Notes: generated from the letters alone by a model not told the origin. A stretch of 64,000 nucleotides of DNA from Atherix ibis (GCA_958298945.1 OY282606.1:95487696-95551695); one strand, 5' to 3'. Counted from the stretch's first letter, positions 1 through 11,711 are shown. Numbers and translations: made by a program.

Positions 1-759
1 TTCAATGCTGGCAGTGATATTGAATTACCCAGTATAGACATTGCCGTATCTTGTTAGGTGATTAACAGCGGGGCCAGATCCAAAAGGTGATTGAAATCAG
101 CCTAGCCAAGACGGTGAAAATTGCTGTTCGAAGTTATCACCCCTGGGAAGTTCCGTACAATAACTTTCTGTATCCATCGTCCTTGACGCGCTGCACAACA
201 CCCCCTCCACGCCCTGCTTTTATTATTGCCATAACTTTTGCTATCGTCCATCAGCCACATCGCTGTTGCTGATGCTCCCATTGCTGCACTTCGTTTGTGC
301 TGCTGCATTTTCTTGAATTATCCAATTTTTCATTTTTTAATATATTTATTATATTCTTTTATGTTATTCAAATATTGTTTTTCCATTTTCCCTTGAACTG
401 CAAAACAACAAAAAATACAATTGAAAATCGTTCATGAAAACGAAATAAATGTAAAATGGTAAATAAATTAAGAAAAAAATCTATGCTCGAACAGAAACTG
501 ACTGGACGAACTTTGATCGAGCTTGCGTGTAATTACTACTCGAATTTTATCGAGGGTTTGAGCCCTTCGAAGACTTGAACAAAAATTTTAGAGTTGAGTC
601 AATAATTCGTCCATTGCTCGACTGGTGTAACTGATATTAAAAAGTTCATACAATTGAATTAATTTGAGGCAAATATTTGGCTCGAACAGTTTAAGCATAT
701 CTCGAATGGTCTAATCATAACATAGCATTCGTAAATTAACAAATTGTGGCACTAGTGAC
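1..759. other. no gene seen; first 310 bases less AT-rich
   Basis: Positions 1-310 are visibly richer in G and C than what follows. They carry overlapping short ORFs on both strands (87-272 plus, 102-308 minus) with no recognisable domain. From about 310 the sequence becomes AT-rich with no coding signal. The first part could be a regulatory or untranslated segment, but nothing in it is diagnostic. Confidence 0.3.
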
Positions 760-1355
760 GCTTAAGTCTTTGATAAGGGTTTATAGGGAAGAAAGTGGGG
801 GATAGCTCATGAACAAGGATATTAGTATGATTGGAGAGACAGAAATGGAACTTTCTATAACGCGACACAGTGAAACTTAAAGATCACGCTGAATAAAACT
901 ATTGTAAAAATAAAAGTAAGTATTGTCCATTAACGGATTATTTTTGACTGAAGAGTATTTTGACTGAACTTATTTAATTGTAACACTTAGTGGGACCCTA
1001 GAGTTCTAGTCCATAAGTCCATATTGGTTGCAGTAGGACGTTGTATAGAATTACTTCGCTGTCTATACTAAGCTTAGTACGTTTGTCTAGAAGTTGAAGT
1101 AGTTGGCGGTATTACACATATCTGTATAGTTCTTGTCTTTCAAGTTTTGTGTATTGATTCCATATCAAGCGTTTGTCTAAGTTCAGTCCAAGGTACCGAG
1201 CTTCGGTGTATTGTGGTGTGGTGGTACTGCCATTAAGATGTATGGAAGGACATGGTTCACAACAGAGAGCAAAACTTATTTGCGTAGATTTGATGGTCAT
1301 TGACTTTTATTATACACTTGGTAAATCAGTTCTGAAGGGTTTGGCAAATCCTATT
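760..1355 (-). pseudogene. Jockey-clade non-LTR retrotransposon ORF2, C-terminal relic
   Basis: Read on the minus strand, this is the part of a reverse transcriptase ORF2 that follows the catalytic palm. Positions 1300-1112 contain the block YLGLNLDKRLIWN, the Jockey/CR1 signature YLGLxLDKRLTW. After an in-frame TAA (1112-1114) the same frame continues with LLDKRTKLSID, then NVLLQPIWTYGLEL, where the expected W of LWG is a TAG (plus-strand cta at 998-1000). A farther block in another frame (about 845-765) reads RLSNHTNILVHELS and RLKR, typical of the Jockey C-terminus. The element is 5'-truncated and inactive: palm and endonuclease are absent. A sibling copy lies at 30.4-30.9 kb on the same strand. 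The clade assignment is from remembered motifs, not a search. Confidence 0.75.
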
Positions 1356-2690
1356 ACTTATGAGAAAACAACAACAAATTTCTTATTATTCATCTGAAAA
1401 ATATGCATTTTACTTTAAACTAATAAAATTAACAAATTCATCCTTCTTTTCCTCTTTAATTAAAACAAGAATACTTGCGATTTATTATTTTTTTTTTTTT
1501 TTAAATATGTGTATTATTTTTATTATTTTATTTATAAAAAGAAATTATTAAGATTACCGCCAATTAGTCGTATTTTTTATTTATGTAAAATGAACATATA
1601 AGAAAGTGAATATAAGCTTTTAGAAGTTTGATATTTTTGTTTTGTTTCGTTTTCTTTATTGTACTATAAAGGAAGAGGGTTGTTTCTAGTAAAGTATGAG
1701 TGCATTCACCGAAATGTAAAAAGCTCTTTTATGTAAATTTCGTAATATTATCGTACAGTGTTTAGGGTAATTTCTCCATTTTGCTTGTGTTCTTGGTTAA
1801 TGCATAATTCAAATGGTGGACTACTGTCATTTGGAAAATTTTACCATTTTAAAACAGGGGGGAAAGTACAAAACATGGATTACCGTTTGAATAATACGTC
1901 GCATCTAACAAAACGTTTTCTCTTCAATGGTCTATACGTATTTTAGTTACGGTTTCGTTTTTATTCTACTTATTATGAATTTTTTGTTAAAACAAATGAT
2001 AAATTAATCAAATAAATTATTTTTATTGAATTATTGCACTTGAGATAATTATGTTTTTTAATTGAATAATATTCTTATTGAAGCAATAAAACTTTTAATA
2101 TTGTTTTGAATAAAATTGAGTAAAATTTCTAGTTTCGATTGTGCTATTTCCAAATATCGACCATCATGATCAAAATGGACAGGATAATTTCCTAATCAAA
2201 CGATATACATACAAATAAACGCATGTACTTTGATAAAACCGCAACGATTTGTAAACGAATTCTTCTTTGTTCTTATATAGAGAATGATTATCTGGAAAAG
2301 TTATTTAGATTAAAAGCTTATTTAAGGATATTCTCGAAATAGTCTTAGCAGATGTGTATAACATCTAAGGTTTAGTTGTGCAACAGATAAGCTGTCGAGT
2401 ACAAATTCTTTACTGGATTTGTAGTAAAAATCTTGCCAACTGTAGCAAAGTATTATAATAATTAGGAGTACAGTTAGTTCTATTGTGAATAGTTGTTATT
2501 TTTGTAACACATTCTCCTAAAGTGCACAATACTATTAATAGTTCAAATAAACGTTTTATTGTGTCAGTATATTTCTTTCGAGATTTTTGTATAACTAAGC
2601 AAAATTATAAAAAAATTGTATAATTGGGAATACAAATGGAAAACTGCCGTTTTTGTTTTAAAATTTGAGTCTTTATTGTGGAAAAATGCT
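1356..2690. other. AT-rich DNA, nothing recognised
   Basis: Long A and T runs (for example the T-run near 1487-1502) and only short random-looking ORFs. I see no conserved protein block, RNA gene or structured repeat. Confidence 0.5.
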
Positions 2691-2694
2691 CACA

Positions 2695-3470
2695 TATTCA
2701 TGCTTCAAATTATTGTCTATCACTAGTCATAACTTTCTTCCATCCTTCTGGCAGCATACGGATTTCATTATCGAAAAAACTGCTCATCAGCAGTGCTGCT
2801 TAACCAGTCCACGCGTCATCGATCGGAAGAGGTAGTAGTCGGAAGGGGCACGACGTCCCATTCAGTGTTTCCAGGTAGGTTTTATCCACCTTAGCAACAT
2901 GTGGTCGAGCGTTGTCGTCCTACAAAATTACTTTGTCGTGTCTTTTTCTCGTATTGTTGCCGTTTTTCTTTCGGCTCAAACGCATCAGTTGTGTTCGGTA
3001 GCGAGCTGCTGCGATGGTTTCACCCGGTTGCTCATAATACACTACGCTGAGCTGGTCCCATCATGCTATAAGCTTCAAGCCAAAGATGTTTGGCTTGGCC
3101 ACCAATGTTGATGTATTGCCGCGGTGCCCCACGATGTTCTATGCTTTGAAGGATTTTCTGCATCGTCACAATACAATGCAGAAAACCATTTCTTTTTTGC
3201 CGTTGGAGCAACGACGTTCCTCCGCTTCAACTCGTATGACACCCAATTTTCGTTCATTCCCAAGGCTTTCAAACGAAGGAAAATGGCTTATTGAGTCAGG
3301 CCAAATGAATCTGCAAGTTTTTGTTGCGTTTGACATGGATCTTCATCCAGTAATGCCTCCAAAACTTTCGGGAAGCTTTTGTCTTTCACGACGAAATCAC
3401 CACTTGTGTAGCCTTGCAGCCAAGGCTGATTCCACGCGCTTCAGCAGCAGATTTTTTCGAATTAAAGGCT
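2695..3470 (-). pseudogene. mauritiana-subfamily (Mos1-like) mariner transposase relic
   Basis: On the minus strand the pieces of a mariner transposase appear in order but in shifting frames. About 3400-3330 has the helix-turn-helix segment with SFGG/LPESF remnants. About 3280-3240 reads LKALGMNENWVSYELKRR, matching the linker WVPYEL. About 3110-2990 reads AKPNIFGLKL, WDQLSVVYYE and AARYRTQLMRLSR. About 2930 reads DDNARPHVAKV, carrying the second catalytic Asp. About 2840 reads SDYYLFRSMTRGLV, carrying the third Asp. About 2760-2700 reads IRMLPEGWKKVMTSDRQ, the mauritiana-type C-terminus (LPERWEKVVASDGQYFE). The YSPDLAP stretch is deleted, several stops and frameshifts are present, and I could not find convincing terminal inverted repeats. 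It is dead. The plus-strand ORF at 3086-3472 is only its shadow. Confidence 0.8.
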
Positions 3471-3556
3471 AAAAGCAAAACTTTCCACAAATAACGCTTA
3501 TTTGATTCAAAAAAAAGCAAAACTTTCCACAAATAACGCTTATTTGATTCAAAAAA
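3471..3556. repeat. 42-bp tandem duplication
   Basis: The unit beginning AAAGCAAAACTTTCC and ending in TTTGATTCAAAA occurs twice head to tail (starts near 3473 and 3515, period 42 bp), identical except for the length of the A-run that ends each unit. It abuts the 5' side of the mariner relic at 2.7-3.47 kb. Confidence 0.85.
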
Positions 3557-3726
3557 AAAAAAATTTAACGCCTGTAAAAAATCACAAATATAATGATGAA
3601 GAGTTGTTGACAGATGCCTACGCATACGATTTGGTATTTCTAATCCGATATTTTGGACCAGCACTTAGATTATAGAAGAACTGAATAGGCCTCTACACAA
3701 AAATTCCTTCCAAATTTTTTTTTGTT

Positions 3727-4155
3727 CGTAAACTATTTAAAATATAATAAAACCGCGCTAAAAATTTCACTTCGCGATTAGTATCTAAATTTCAATAAAA
3801 GTATGCAACCATTTCATGGAGAATAGCGTATTTTAAAACTCTCCGAAAGTCTACAAAATTGAGGTGCTTGATATTTGATTGATATTTACAAAATAAATAA
3901 TAAACCTAAAATACAAATACATTTAATACAACAAGATTGAAAAAAAAAAAAGTTGCGTTCTGTCATGTTTAAATTATATTTTTCTTTGGAATAAGTGAGT
4001 TAAAATGAATATTCATTATGCTTTTGGAATTCAAAAAAATTCTTTTACGAAAATTAGATGTCAGTGGGTGTCATGTTTACATAAAAACGATTTCTCGACG
4101 CTTTTGAGATAATTTTGACAGGAAATTGCCTATCGAGGTATTCTTTAATCTAAAG
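3727..4155 (+). repeat. dispersed repeat family A, copy 1
   Basis: About 430 bp running from GTAAACTATTTAAAATATAA to GAGGTATTCTTTAATCTAAAG. It matches the reverse complement of 10141-10670 along almost its whole length. Shared blocks include CTCCGAAAGTCTACAAAATT, ATGACACCCACT (as reverse complement) and CTCACTTATTCCAA (as reverse complement). No coding potential and no clear terminal inverted repeats, so the class is unknown: MITE, SINE or a fragment of a larger element. Confidence 0.8.
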
Positions 4156-4159
4156 AACC

Positions 4160-7100
4160 AGCATTTACTGCTGGCGCTATCTATTGAAAAACGGTGCTTA
4201 ACCAATTTTACTTCATCAACAAGTACTCATTTTAATTAAAGGTGGTTTGGGCAATTAAAAGAATAATTTTTCGAAAATATTCAAGTGCAATAATATGAAA
4301 CTTTACTTATGGGAATTTCTCTCCATAATATTAAATGAAGATATTTAAGGTAAAAGCTTCAATCACGATTGAAAGTATGTTATATAAATGGTATAATAAC
4401 ATAAACGGTAATCAAGAATCCAATTCAATTCTGGCTTATATTATAGTTGTTGTCGTAATTGAATATTAAAGTTAAGCTATTGTCTGCAAAGATCCTTTTA
4501 TATGAGTAGGTAATAACAATAAAAAGAGTTCTTCCAACAGTAAACGAAAACATTATCGGTACGTTTGGCTATATAAATAAAAATAATTCTTCCATAAATA
4601 TAATATAATACAATATATCCTTAATCGAGATAGAGGGCAATACTGTTAATAATATTGTGAGATTTTTCTATGGTATATTTATGGAAAAATGGCACGAACA
4701 GAATTAACAAGAGTAAAGAAATTATGACATGGATGCGTGTATGGTCGTTTGTCCTTTCCCATAGGTATTAAATAAATCCATTAATTCAATTTTATGTTAA
4801 CGCATTTATGTGTCTAGAGGAAATCAATGCATCAAAATTGTACAAAAATAATACAAACTACCAAATAATATACGAAATTTGCGAAAAATTCAAGAAACGA
4901 CAGAAAATTACTGCAAACTATCATGAGTACATACATATGTAATGTTGAAATGGCTTGGAAGATTTGGAATCAAATTGTTGAAGAGGACAACGCATTTGTA
5001 TGATGCTCAAATATTTTCTATTTCTATATCTAATTTGGTGTGAACTTGTACGATATTGCGTGATCCACTCTGGGGATGTCGACCAAAATAATGATTCGAC
5101 CATGCATGAAGAGCCAATTTTTTTGTTGTTGTTGAATGAGAGGCCATGAATGAGCATCAGATTAACAATAGAAACGAATCTGAGACTAAAGAAGGAAATG
5201 CAGTAATAACTTGTTAATGTGTGAACGTGATGTGTCAGTACCACGAATGCTACGATAAATAAATCGAAATCCTACATGAAAATAGCATGATTTATGTTTA
5301 ACTAACTGTATAATGCATAGTTGCTTATTCCAAATGGTTAGAAAAGCTTCCGTAAAAGTCGAAAATAAAAAATAAAAATGATTATAGTCAAAAGAGCATG
5401 GCTATAAAAGCTGAATTGATTGAGTCAACGAGAAATACGTAAATTTTCCGAAACAGTCAGACTTGAACGCGTTAGTTGTTGTTGTTATTGGCCCGTTCGT
5501 TGGTGGTTACGTGTTATCCGCAACTATCACATTTTACTAGTCAATAAATTTTTACAACTTTGGTCTGTTCTTGTTCATCCACAAAATTACATATGCGAAT
5601 GATGAAGGGCCATCCATCCATCCATCGCTACATACCAATAATAAATTGCAAGTGCCATCAGTGAAAAAGGAAATTTTCGTTATCCGTGACTATATTTCTC
5701 TTCAGTAATCAAGATTGAAATGTACAAGAACATTGGGCAAATTCAAGAGAAATTCTAGTAAATTCATCATAATCGTAAATCGAATATCGAATATTTGAAT
5801 GCCAACAACATATTTCTCATTTAATGTGTCAATGAACAAAATGTTCACCTTATTGTTTATGAGCAAATTATTTTACAAATTTATCGGAATTTTCTACACA
5901 ATATCGAAGAATAATTTTATCTAAATTTCATATAAAATTAACGACAGTTCGATTTTGAAAATAACGAATAACGTACCAACCACACATCATTATAAAGTTT
6001 GTATTATCATCGTTCACTCATAATGATGCATTGACAATTCGAAAAACTTTTCTATCGAAATGTACTCTACATTATGAGACACGAGCCAATATACAATAAA
6101 CCGGAAGAGCGGTATTTGCGATTTACTACTCCCAATAGAAAAACTGCAAATCGATTATTTATTATCCGAAAAACAAAATCTATGCACGATGGCAGCGAGA
6201 ATATCTGCGTAACTGAAGGGATGCACACTCGTAATGTCGATGATGTTTTATTGTTGTTTCGCTTTCAATTTTCCCTCTTATTAGGAAGGGTGGTGGTAGC
6301 AAGTATACAATCGACTTTATTTTCAGTTGTGATTTCAAAAGGGGGATTGTTCGAGGGTGCTCAATAGACCTCGTTTTTGTTCAATCCAATCTAGTGCATT
6401 ATACGATTTTATTTTATTTTTTCTTTGCTTTTTTTTTATAAAGGATTCATCGTCATTAAAAATGATTCACCTGCAAATCAATAAACAACCCTCCCCCACC
6501 ACCCCTATATTCATTTTCAGTTGTAAATTTAGACGTTATTGATATTTCATATTTTCAACCTCAAGTTTTGGTTAATAATTGCCCGAAGCGTGCAGAAGAA
6601 CAAGAAATTGCAGGTGAAAATTCCAATGTGCTCTGCGCTTCAGGAAATAACACATGTGCTGTTAAAATATTATTTTTTGTTATATATTTTTTTGGTTTTT
6701 GTTTGTCGTTGCATTCCATCATTATATCAATGAACGAACGCTTCATACATAATTGAGAATAAATTCAAGTGAATAATTTCATTAAACGATGTTCACCGTT
6801 GTTAGTAAGGAAAAGCTCGTTGATCGTTGGATTGTACATGTCGCATTCCCATAAAAGGTAATACAATAGCACATGTAGGATTTCTTTAGTTGAAACAAAC
6901 CAACTTAACAGTGTGTTTGGTATATATACTATGCAAGAAAACGCTGGTACCGGAGAATGGGTATTTATTGCATTAGGCAGGTGTAAATGCAATCGCTTGG
7001 CACTAAAAGCATGTCTGCAATGCTCTGATTCATCCGCCAGCCAACTGCACCGAGTCCGGGATTAATTACGGCCCGTGGCTCTTGCAAGGTACATAGTTGT

Positions 7101-8145
7101 GGCTTTCAAAATTGTGTACACCTGTATCTGAGCATAAAAGAACATTGTACAAGGTCTCTGGTCTTCAATGCAAGAAATTATCTTTGAGCCTTGGTTAAAC
7201 ATAAAATTCCTTCAAAATCTCTACCGTTCACGTAATCTATTTTTCTTGATAATTGAATACACTCGATTTTGTTTGATAAAAAAAAACTGCGCACAGACGT
7301 AAAAAAATCACCTTTCTATGCATTAGTTGCATTTTAAATATTAAATAAATTCTCAGTATTATATTTATTATTAAATTACACAACATATTTACCTTTAAAA
7401 GTGCGCAATTCCCAAAAGAACAGTTTAATTTATATATGTTGCCATAATAATCGTAAATATTGCATAAAAATAGGCAATTATCTATAGAAAATTTATGCTC
7501 ATCTATGTATGTTATAAAAGGGAGTTACTATTTTACTCATAATACATGTATACATAAAAAGCATAATTTCTAATAAGTCAATAATAAATCCACTTACTTT
7601 TCGATATTCTCGTATATGTTGTTGGGTTTAGTGTATGATTGAAAAGTGACTAAATAAAAATATTTCTCTAAATTTTATAGTACATAATAAAATTTTTATT
7701 ACATTCACATATAAAAAATTATATTTGTTTCTATCCAAGTTTTATGATTTCATATTTCGTATGTATGTATGTATATATCAGACTGGCGGTAGTCTGTACA
7801 TCCATTAAAATGGAATAAATCAACAACAAAAATCTGAATCTGCTTTTTATCTTGTACAAGATGTAAACAAAAATAATAAGATTTAGTTTTGCTCATGAAA
7901 ACAAAATCATTTCCAACTAATTTCCCTACAAAATGTAAATACTGAATTATAATTAACTAAGGTAGCCGCCATGTTTTTGCTTAAATCAATTCGTATACAA
8001 AATGTGATTTCTCCATTACCAGGCGTTCCTAGGTCAGGTAAAATTATTATTCTATAAAATTCAAGTAAATGTATTTGATGGCAGTTACAGAAATTACTTC
8101 AATAAAGTTAAAAAGACATAATTCGGAAAATGTTGGAAAATTAAT
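4160..8145. other. AT-rich intergenic or intronic DNA, no gene recognised
   Basis: About 4 kb without a recognisable protein block. Contents worth noting are a (CATC)n run at 5611-5626, a (GTAT)n/(TA)n run at 7760-7778, and two unrecognised ORFs: 4921-5244 minus, 107 codons, and 6074-6367 plus, 97 codons. Both have ordinary composition and no domain I can name. A slightly less AT-rich patch lies at about 6990-7140. Confidence 0.4.
6074..6367 (+). CDS. unrecognised 97-codon ORF
   Basis: Starts at an ATG (MRHEPIYNKPEERYL) and stops at 6365-6367. The first half is charged and comparatively GC-richer; the second half is hydrophobic (LLLFRFQFSLLLG near residues 60-72). I recognise no family, see no clear splice context and no neighbouring gene. 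It could be a chance ORF or part of an unannotated exon; chance is more likely. Confidence 0.12.
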   Translation: MRHEPIYNKPEERYLRFTTPNRKTANRLFIIRKTKSMHDGSENICVTEGMHTRNVDDVLLLFRFQFSLLLGRVVVASIQSTLFSVVISKGGLFEGAQ

Positions 8146-8222
8146 TCTTGTAATAGAAAAGTTACAATGGTAATTATATTGCAAAAGTTACTACTCTAAT
8201 TATACTAGAAAGGTTACTTTAC
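8146..8222. repeat. three degenerate copies of a ~26-bp unit
   Basis: The pattern TAATTATAnTnnAAAAGTTAC recurs about every 26 bp (copies around 8148, 8171 and 8197), each carrying AAAAGTTAC or AAAGGTTAC. Local tandem duplication with no coding content. Confidence 0.6.
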
Positions 8223-8744
8223 TGAATAATTAAACCAAATATCCCTACTATTTCAGGAAATAATTTTGTAAACTAAAAACTCTGATTGATTTGATTTTCT
8301 ATTTTGTTTTTTAAAGTTTATTTTCTGTTCGTTTTCAATTCTGTCTACGAAGGGGGTTTACTCTTTGATTTTTTGATTAAACCACAAAGGCAGATCAATT
8401 TTCATTTGGGGTTGCATTTCATTTTTAAAATTACGAGTATATAATAGCTTCACTAATGAAAGAAGGGGATTCGCTGCTTGGTATTATTCTAATACATAAA
8501 ACAAATGTGAATAGAATTGAACGAAATTAAAAGTTTCAATATAACTAAGGGTGTAAAACTATAATTTTTAATTGTGTTCTATTTGATTCGAAAGCATATG
8601 TTTCTGGAGTTAAATTATAATTTTTTTTCTGAAAATGTTTTATGGTAAGAAAAAAAATATTCAGTATTTTTGGGTTTTGGAAAAGACAGGAAGGTATTAA
8701 AGCTTGGATGAAAATTAAAATTTATATGATCCTGTATAGTTCTA
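8223..8744. other. AT-rich DNA, nothing recognised
   Basis: No gene, RNA or structured repeat seen between the small tandem repeat and the repeat unit interrupted by the mariner. Confidence 0.5.
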
Positions 8745-8745
8745 C

Positions 8746-8776
8746 TTAGATTAAAGAATACCTGGATTTTCATATA
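8746..8776 (-). repeat. left part of repeat A unit split by mariner
   Basis: TTAGATTAAAGAATACCTGG followed by ATTTTCATA is the same sequence that begins the complete copy at 10141 (TTAGAGTAAAGAATACCTGG, then ATTTTCTTA). Its continuation is found on the other side of the mariner element, at 10054-10140. Confidence 0.75.
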
Positions 8777-10053
8777 ACAGTTTGGCTGAAAAGTTTATAA
8801 GGTTGACGTCTAGATGGACGTCTCTTGCAAAAATCTACTTAATTATCACAAAGCACCATCCTTCAAATGATTCCTGTCAAAATTGACAGCAATCGGTCGA
8901 TTGGTTCGTGAGATATAGCATTTTGAGTGAAGCAACTTTTGTTATTGAAAAAAAAATGGATAAAGACGAATTTCGTGTATTGATAAAGCATTGCTTTTTG
9001 ATGAAAAAAAATACAGTGGAAACCAAAGCATGGTTTGACAAACGTTACCTGGACTCTGCTCCAGCTATTTCAAATGTGGAATATTGGTTTCGTCAATTTC
9101 GAACTGGTCGTACGAGCACAGTTGATGCAGAACGCAGTGGACGCCCAAAAGAGGTGGTTACGGCAGAAAACATCAAAAAAATCCACAAAATAATTTTAAA
9201 TGACCGTAAAGTGAAGTTGAGCGAGATAGCTGAGACTCTGAAGATATCGAAAGAGCGTGTTGGACATATCGTGCATGAATATTTGGGCATGCGAAAGCTG
9301 TGTGCAAAGTGGGTGCCGCGTGAGCTCACTGTGGACCAAAAACAACAACGTGTTGATGATTCTGAGCAGTGTTTGGAGCTGTTCAAGCGCAATAAACCCG
9401 AATTTTTGCGTCGATATGTGACAATGGATGAAACATGGCTCCGTCACTACACTCCAGAGTCCAATCGGCAGTCGGCAGAGTAGAGAGCGAGCGACGAACC
9501 GAATCCAAAGCGTGGAAAGACGCAACAGTCGGCTGGCAAGGTGATGGCGTCTGTATTTTGGGATGCGCATGGTATAATATTCATTGACTATCTCCAGAAG
9601 GGACAGACGATCAACAGCGACTATTATATAGCGTTATTGGATCGTTTGAAAAAAGAAATCGCTAAGAAACGGCCTCATTTGAAGAAGAAAAAAGTGTTGC
9701 TTCACCAAGACAATGCACCGTGTCACAAGTCGATGAAAACGATGGTCAAACTCAATGAATTGGGCTACGAATTGCTTCCCCATCCACCGTATTCTCCAGA
9801 TCTGGCCCCCAGCGACTTTTTCCTGTTTGCAGACCTCAAGAGAATGCCCGGTGGCAAGAAATTTAAGACCGATGATGAAGTGATTGCCGAAACTAAGGCC
9901 TATTTTGAGGCAAAACCGAAAGAGTACTATAAAAATAGTATCGCTATAATCGCTGTATCGCCCTCGAAGGCAACTATGTTGAATAATAAAAATGAATTTT
10001 GCAAAAAAAAATATTTTTACTGTGTTACCTTATAAACTTTTCAGTTATGTCGT
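8777..10053 (+). mobile_element. irritans-subfamily (Himar-like) mariner element, full length
   Basis: A 1277-bp element flanked by TA on each side (8775-8776 and 10054-10055), the mariner target. Terminal inverted repeats are visible: the left end is ACAGTTTGG then CTGAAAAGTTTATAAGGT. The right end, reverse complemented, is ACGACATAA then the identical 18-mer. Both ends have exactly 9 bp between the TA and the shared 18-mer. The left outer end closely resembles the irritans-type terminus (ACAGnTTGGCTGAnAAGT). The outer nine bases of the right end have diverged. Length is normal for mariner (about 1.28 kb). The encoded transposase is broken (see 8956-9986), so the copy is non-autonomous. Confidence 0.92.
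8956..9986 (+). pseudogene. irritans-type mariner transposase, nonsense and C-terminal frameshift
   Basis: A DD34D cut-and-paste transposase. The start is the ATG at 8956 (MDKDEFRVLIKHCF), matching the family N-terminus; an in-frame ATG at 8908 lies upstream of the conserved protein. In order: the paired-type DNA-binding domain (residues 1-115), the linker WVPRELT, then VTMDETW (first Asp), HQDNAPCH (second Asp) and YSPDLAPSDFFLF (third Asp, exactly 34 residues after the second). All three catalytic residues survive. Two lesions inactivate it: TAG at 9481-9483, where the family has Trp after QSAE, with reading resuming in the same frame; and a small deletion near 9945 that removes about five codons and shifts the frame, so the true C-terminus RYNRCIALEGNYVE to TAA at 9984-9986 is read in another frame. 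A degenerate but young-looking copy. Confidence 0.93.
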
Positions 10054-10140
10054 TATGATATGCAATTTACTGTCTGAATTATTGACAGAAGCGGCGAAAA
10101 ATTGTGTAATTTTTTTGTGTGTAGAATACCTGGATGGGCC
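10054..10140 (-). repeat. right part of repeat A unit split by mariner
   Basis: TATGATATGCAATTTACTGT and GACAGAAGCGGCGAAAAATT align with the stretch GCAATTTTCTATCTAAATTA / CTCAAAAGCGGCGAGAAATC at 10196-10236. Joined to 8746-8776 across one TA, it gives a partial unit lying in tandem, same orientation, upstream of the complete copy at 10141. Confidence 0.7.
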
Positions 10141-10670
10141 TTAGAGTAAAGAATACCTGGATTGGCCTGGTCGTTAGATTTTCTTATATGTATACGCAAT
10201 TTTCTATCTAAATTATCTCAAAAGCGGCGAGAAATCGTACTGCTTGCATAGTTTTGTGTAGATTTTTTTATATAGACATGACACCCACTAATATCTAGTT
10301 TTCATAACACATATTTATTGAATTCCAAAAGCATTATCAATATTCATTTTAACTCACTTATTCCAAGGAAACTTCTAATTTAAACACGACAGAAGGTAAC
10401 ATTTATTTTTTTCCAATCTTCTGGTATTAAATAAAATTGTATTTTAGGTTTATTATTTATTTTGTAAATAACAATCATTTGTTATTATTTATTTTGTAAA
10501 TAACAATATCAAGCGCCTCAATTTTGTAGACTTTCGGAGAGTTTTAAAATACGCCATTCTCCATGAAACGGTAGCATACCGAAATGCTTGCATACTTTTG
10601 TTTACATTTAGATAGTAATCGCGAAGTGATAGTTTAAGTGCGGTTTTATTAAATTTTAAATAGTTTACAG
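10141..10670 (-). repeat. dispersed repeat family A, copy 2 (inverted relative to copy 1)
   Basis: Reverse complement of 3727-4155 with small indels. It has an internal tandem duplication of TTATTATTTATTTTGTAAAT plus flank (about 10449-10510) that copy 1 lacks, and an extra partial duplication around ATGCTTGCATAC (10580-10600). Ends at TAGTTTACAG. No coding potential. Confidence 0.8.
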
Positions 10671-10910
10671 ACAAGTTAGTACAAATTGATACATTTGCAT
10701 AAATAGTTTTATTCCTCACGACAGGAAATAGGAAGTTTTTATTTTAGGATACAAAGTGTTTCGTAATAGGTTATTTTGCAAGTGTGTGCATTCTTACGAA
10801 TGCATTCTCGAAAAAATTCTGTCTAAATTAAACAAAGCTACCATAAAAAAATGTATATGTATATATTAAACATGAAAATCGTACTTAACAACACAAATAA
10901 TTATATATTA

Positions 10911-11480
10911 TTAGGTGCCTTAGGACAACTTGAAGAAAATCCGTTTCTTTACCAAAAAATTGCATTTAGCGACGAAGCTCATTTCTGGTTGAATGGGTAT
11001 GTAAATAAACAAAATTTTTGCATTTGGTCTGATAAAAAAATACAGGCAAAACGAGAATTGCCATTGCACTCAGAAAAATTCACTGTTTGGTGCGGTTTAT
11101 GGGCCATAATGTTACCGTCAATGGCGCCCGCTATCGTTCGATTATATCGAATTTTTTTTTTGCCCAAAATTCAGGAACTGCATCCGGTCGATATGTGGTT
11201 TCAAAAAGACGGTGCTACATGCCACACAGCACGTGACACAATAGACTATCTTTTATGGGGTTACGTGAAGTCACTCGTTTATGCCGATAAATAGCATCTT
11301 TTGCAGTCTTGGAAGATAATATTACACGTGTTATTGCCGAGATACCAGTCGGGATGCTCGAAAAATTAGTTTAAAATTGGACCAAAAGCCGTGGCCAACA
11401 TTTACATGAAATAATCTTTAAAAAGTAAATACATTGACTTATCGATTCATATAAAAAATTTTATACACTTTTGCAATTTT
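10911..11480 (+). pseudogene. Tc1/mariner-superfamily transposase relic (SDEAHFWL family), copy 1
   Basis: The catalytic half of a transposase from a family common in arthropods. QLEENPFLYQKIAFSDEAHF contains the first catalytic Asp (SDE). Next come WLNGYVNKQN, LHSEKFTVWCGLWA and, after a deletion that shifts frame, NVTVNGARYRSIISNFF. A T-run slips back to LPKIQELHPVDMWFQKDGAT and CHTARDTIDYL, where KDGATCH carries the second Asp. A further deletion removes the third Asp region (LTPLDFF) and joins directly to LWGYVKSLVYADK, followed by a stop at 11292-11294. Beyond that, AVLEDNITRVIAEIPVGMLE is readable to a stop near 11428. The 3' flank (TTATCGATTCATATAAAAAA) matches the copy at 43.8-44.0 kb. 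N-terminal DNA-binding half missing. Confidence 0.82.
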
Positions 11481-11711
11481 TCATTTATAAAAATCAAACA
11501 ACAATCCTGCCACATAACAAAAACACTGAAATGTATGGCAGTACTTGGACTACAGCTGCAAAATTAAAGGAAGATCTATTTCGGCGAAAAAACAGTCGGA
11601 GTTACATGCATTTTGATAAGCATGTCAAGATTTTTAAATGTTGACAGTCATACTGAATGCAATTTTTAGTTTCAGTCAGAATTGTGCTCGTAACAAAACT
11701 CCGAATATTTA

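Noticed and set aside
3086..3472. 128-codon plus-strand ORF
   Set aside because: It is the antisense shadow of the mauritiana-type transposase relic, whose minus-strand blocks are recognisable.
9093..9570. minus-strand ORFs of 99 and 124 codons
   Set aside because: Antisense shadows of the irritans-type mariner transposase.
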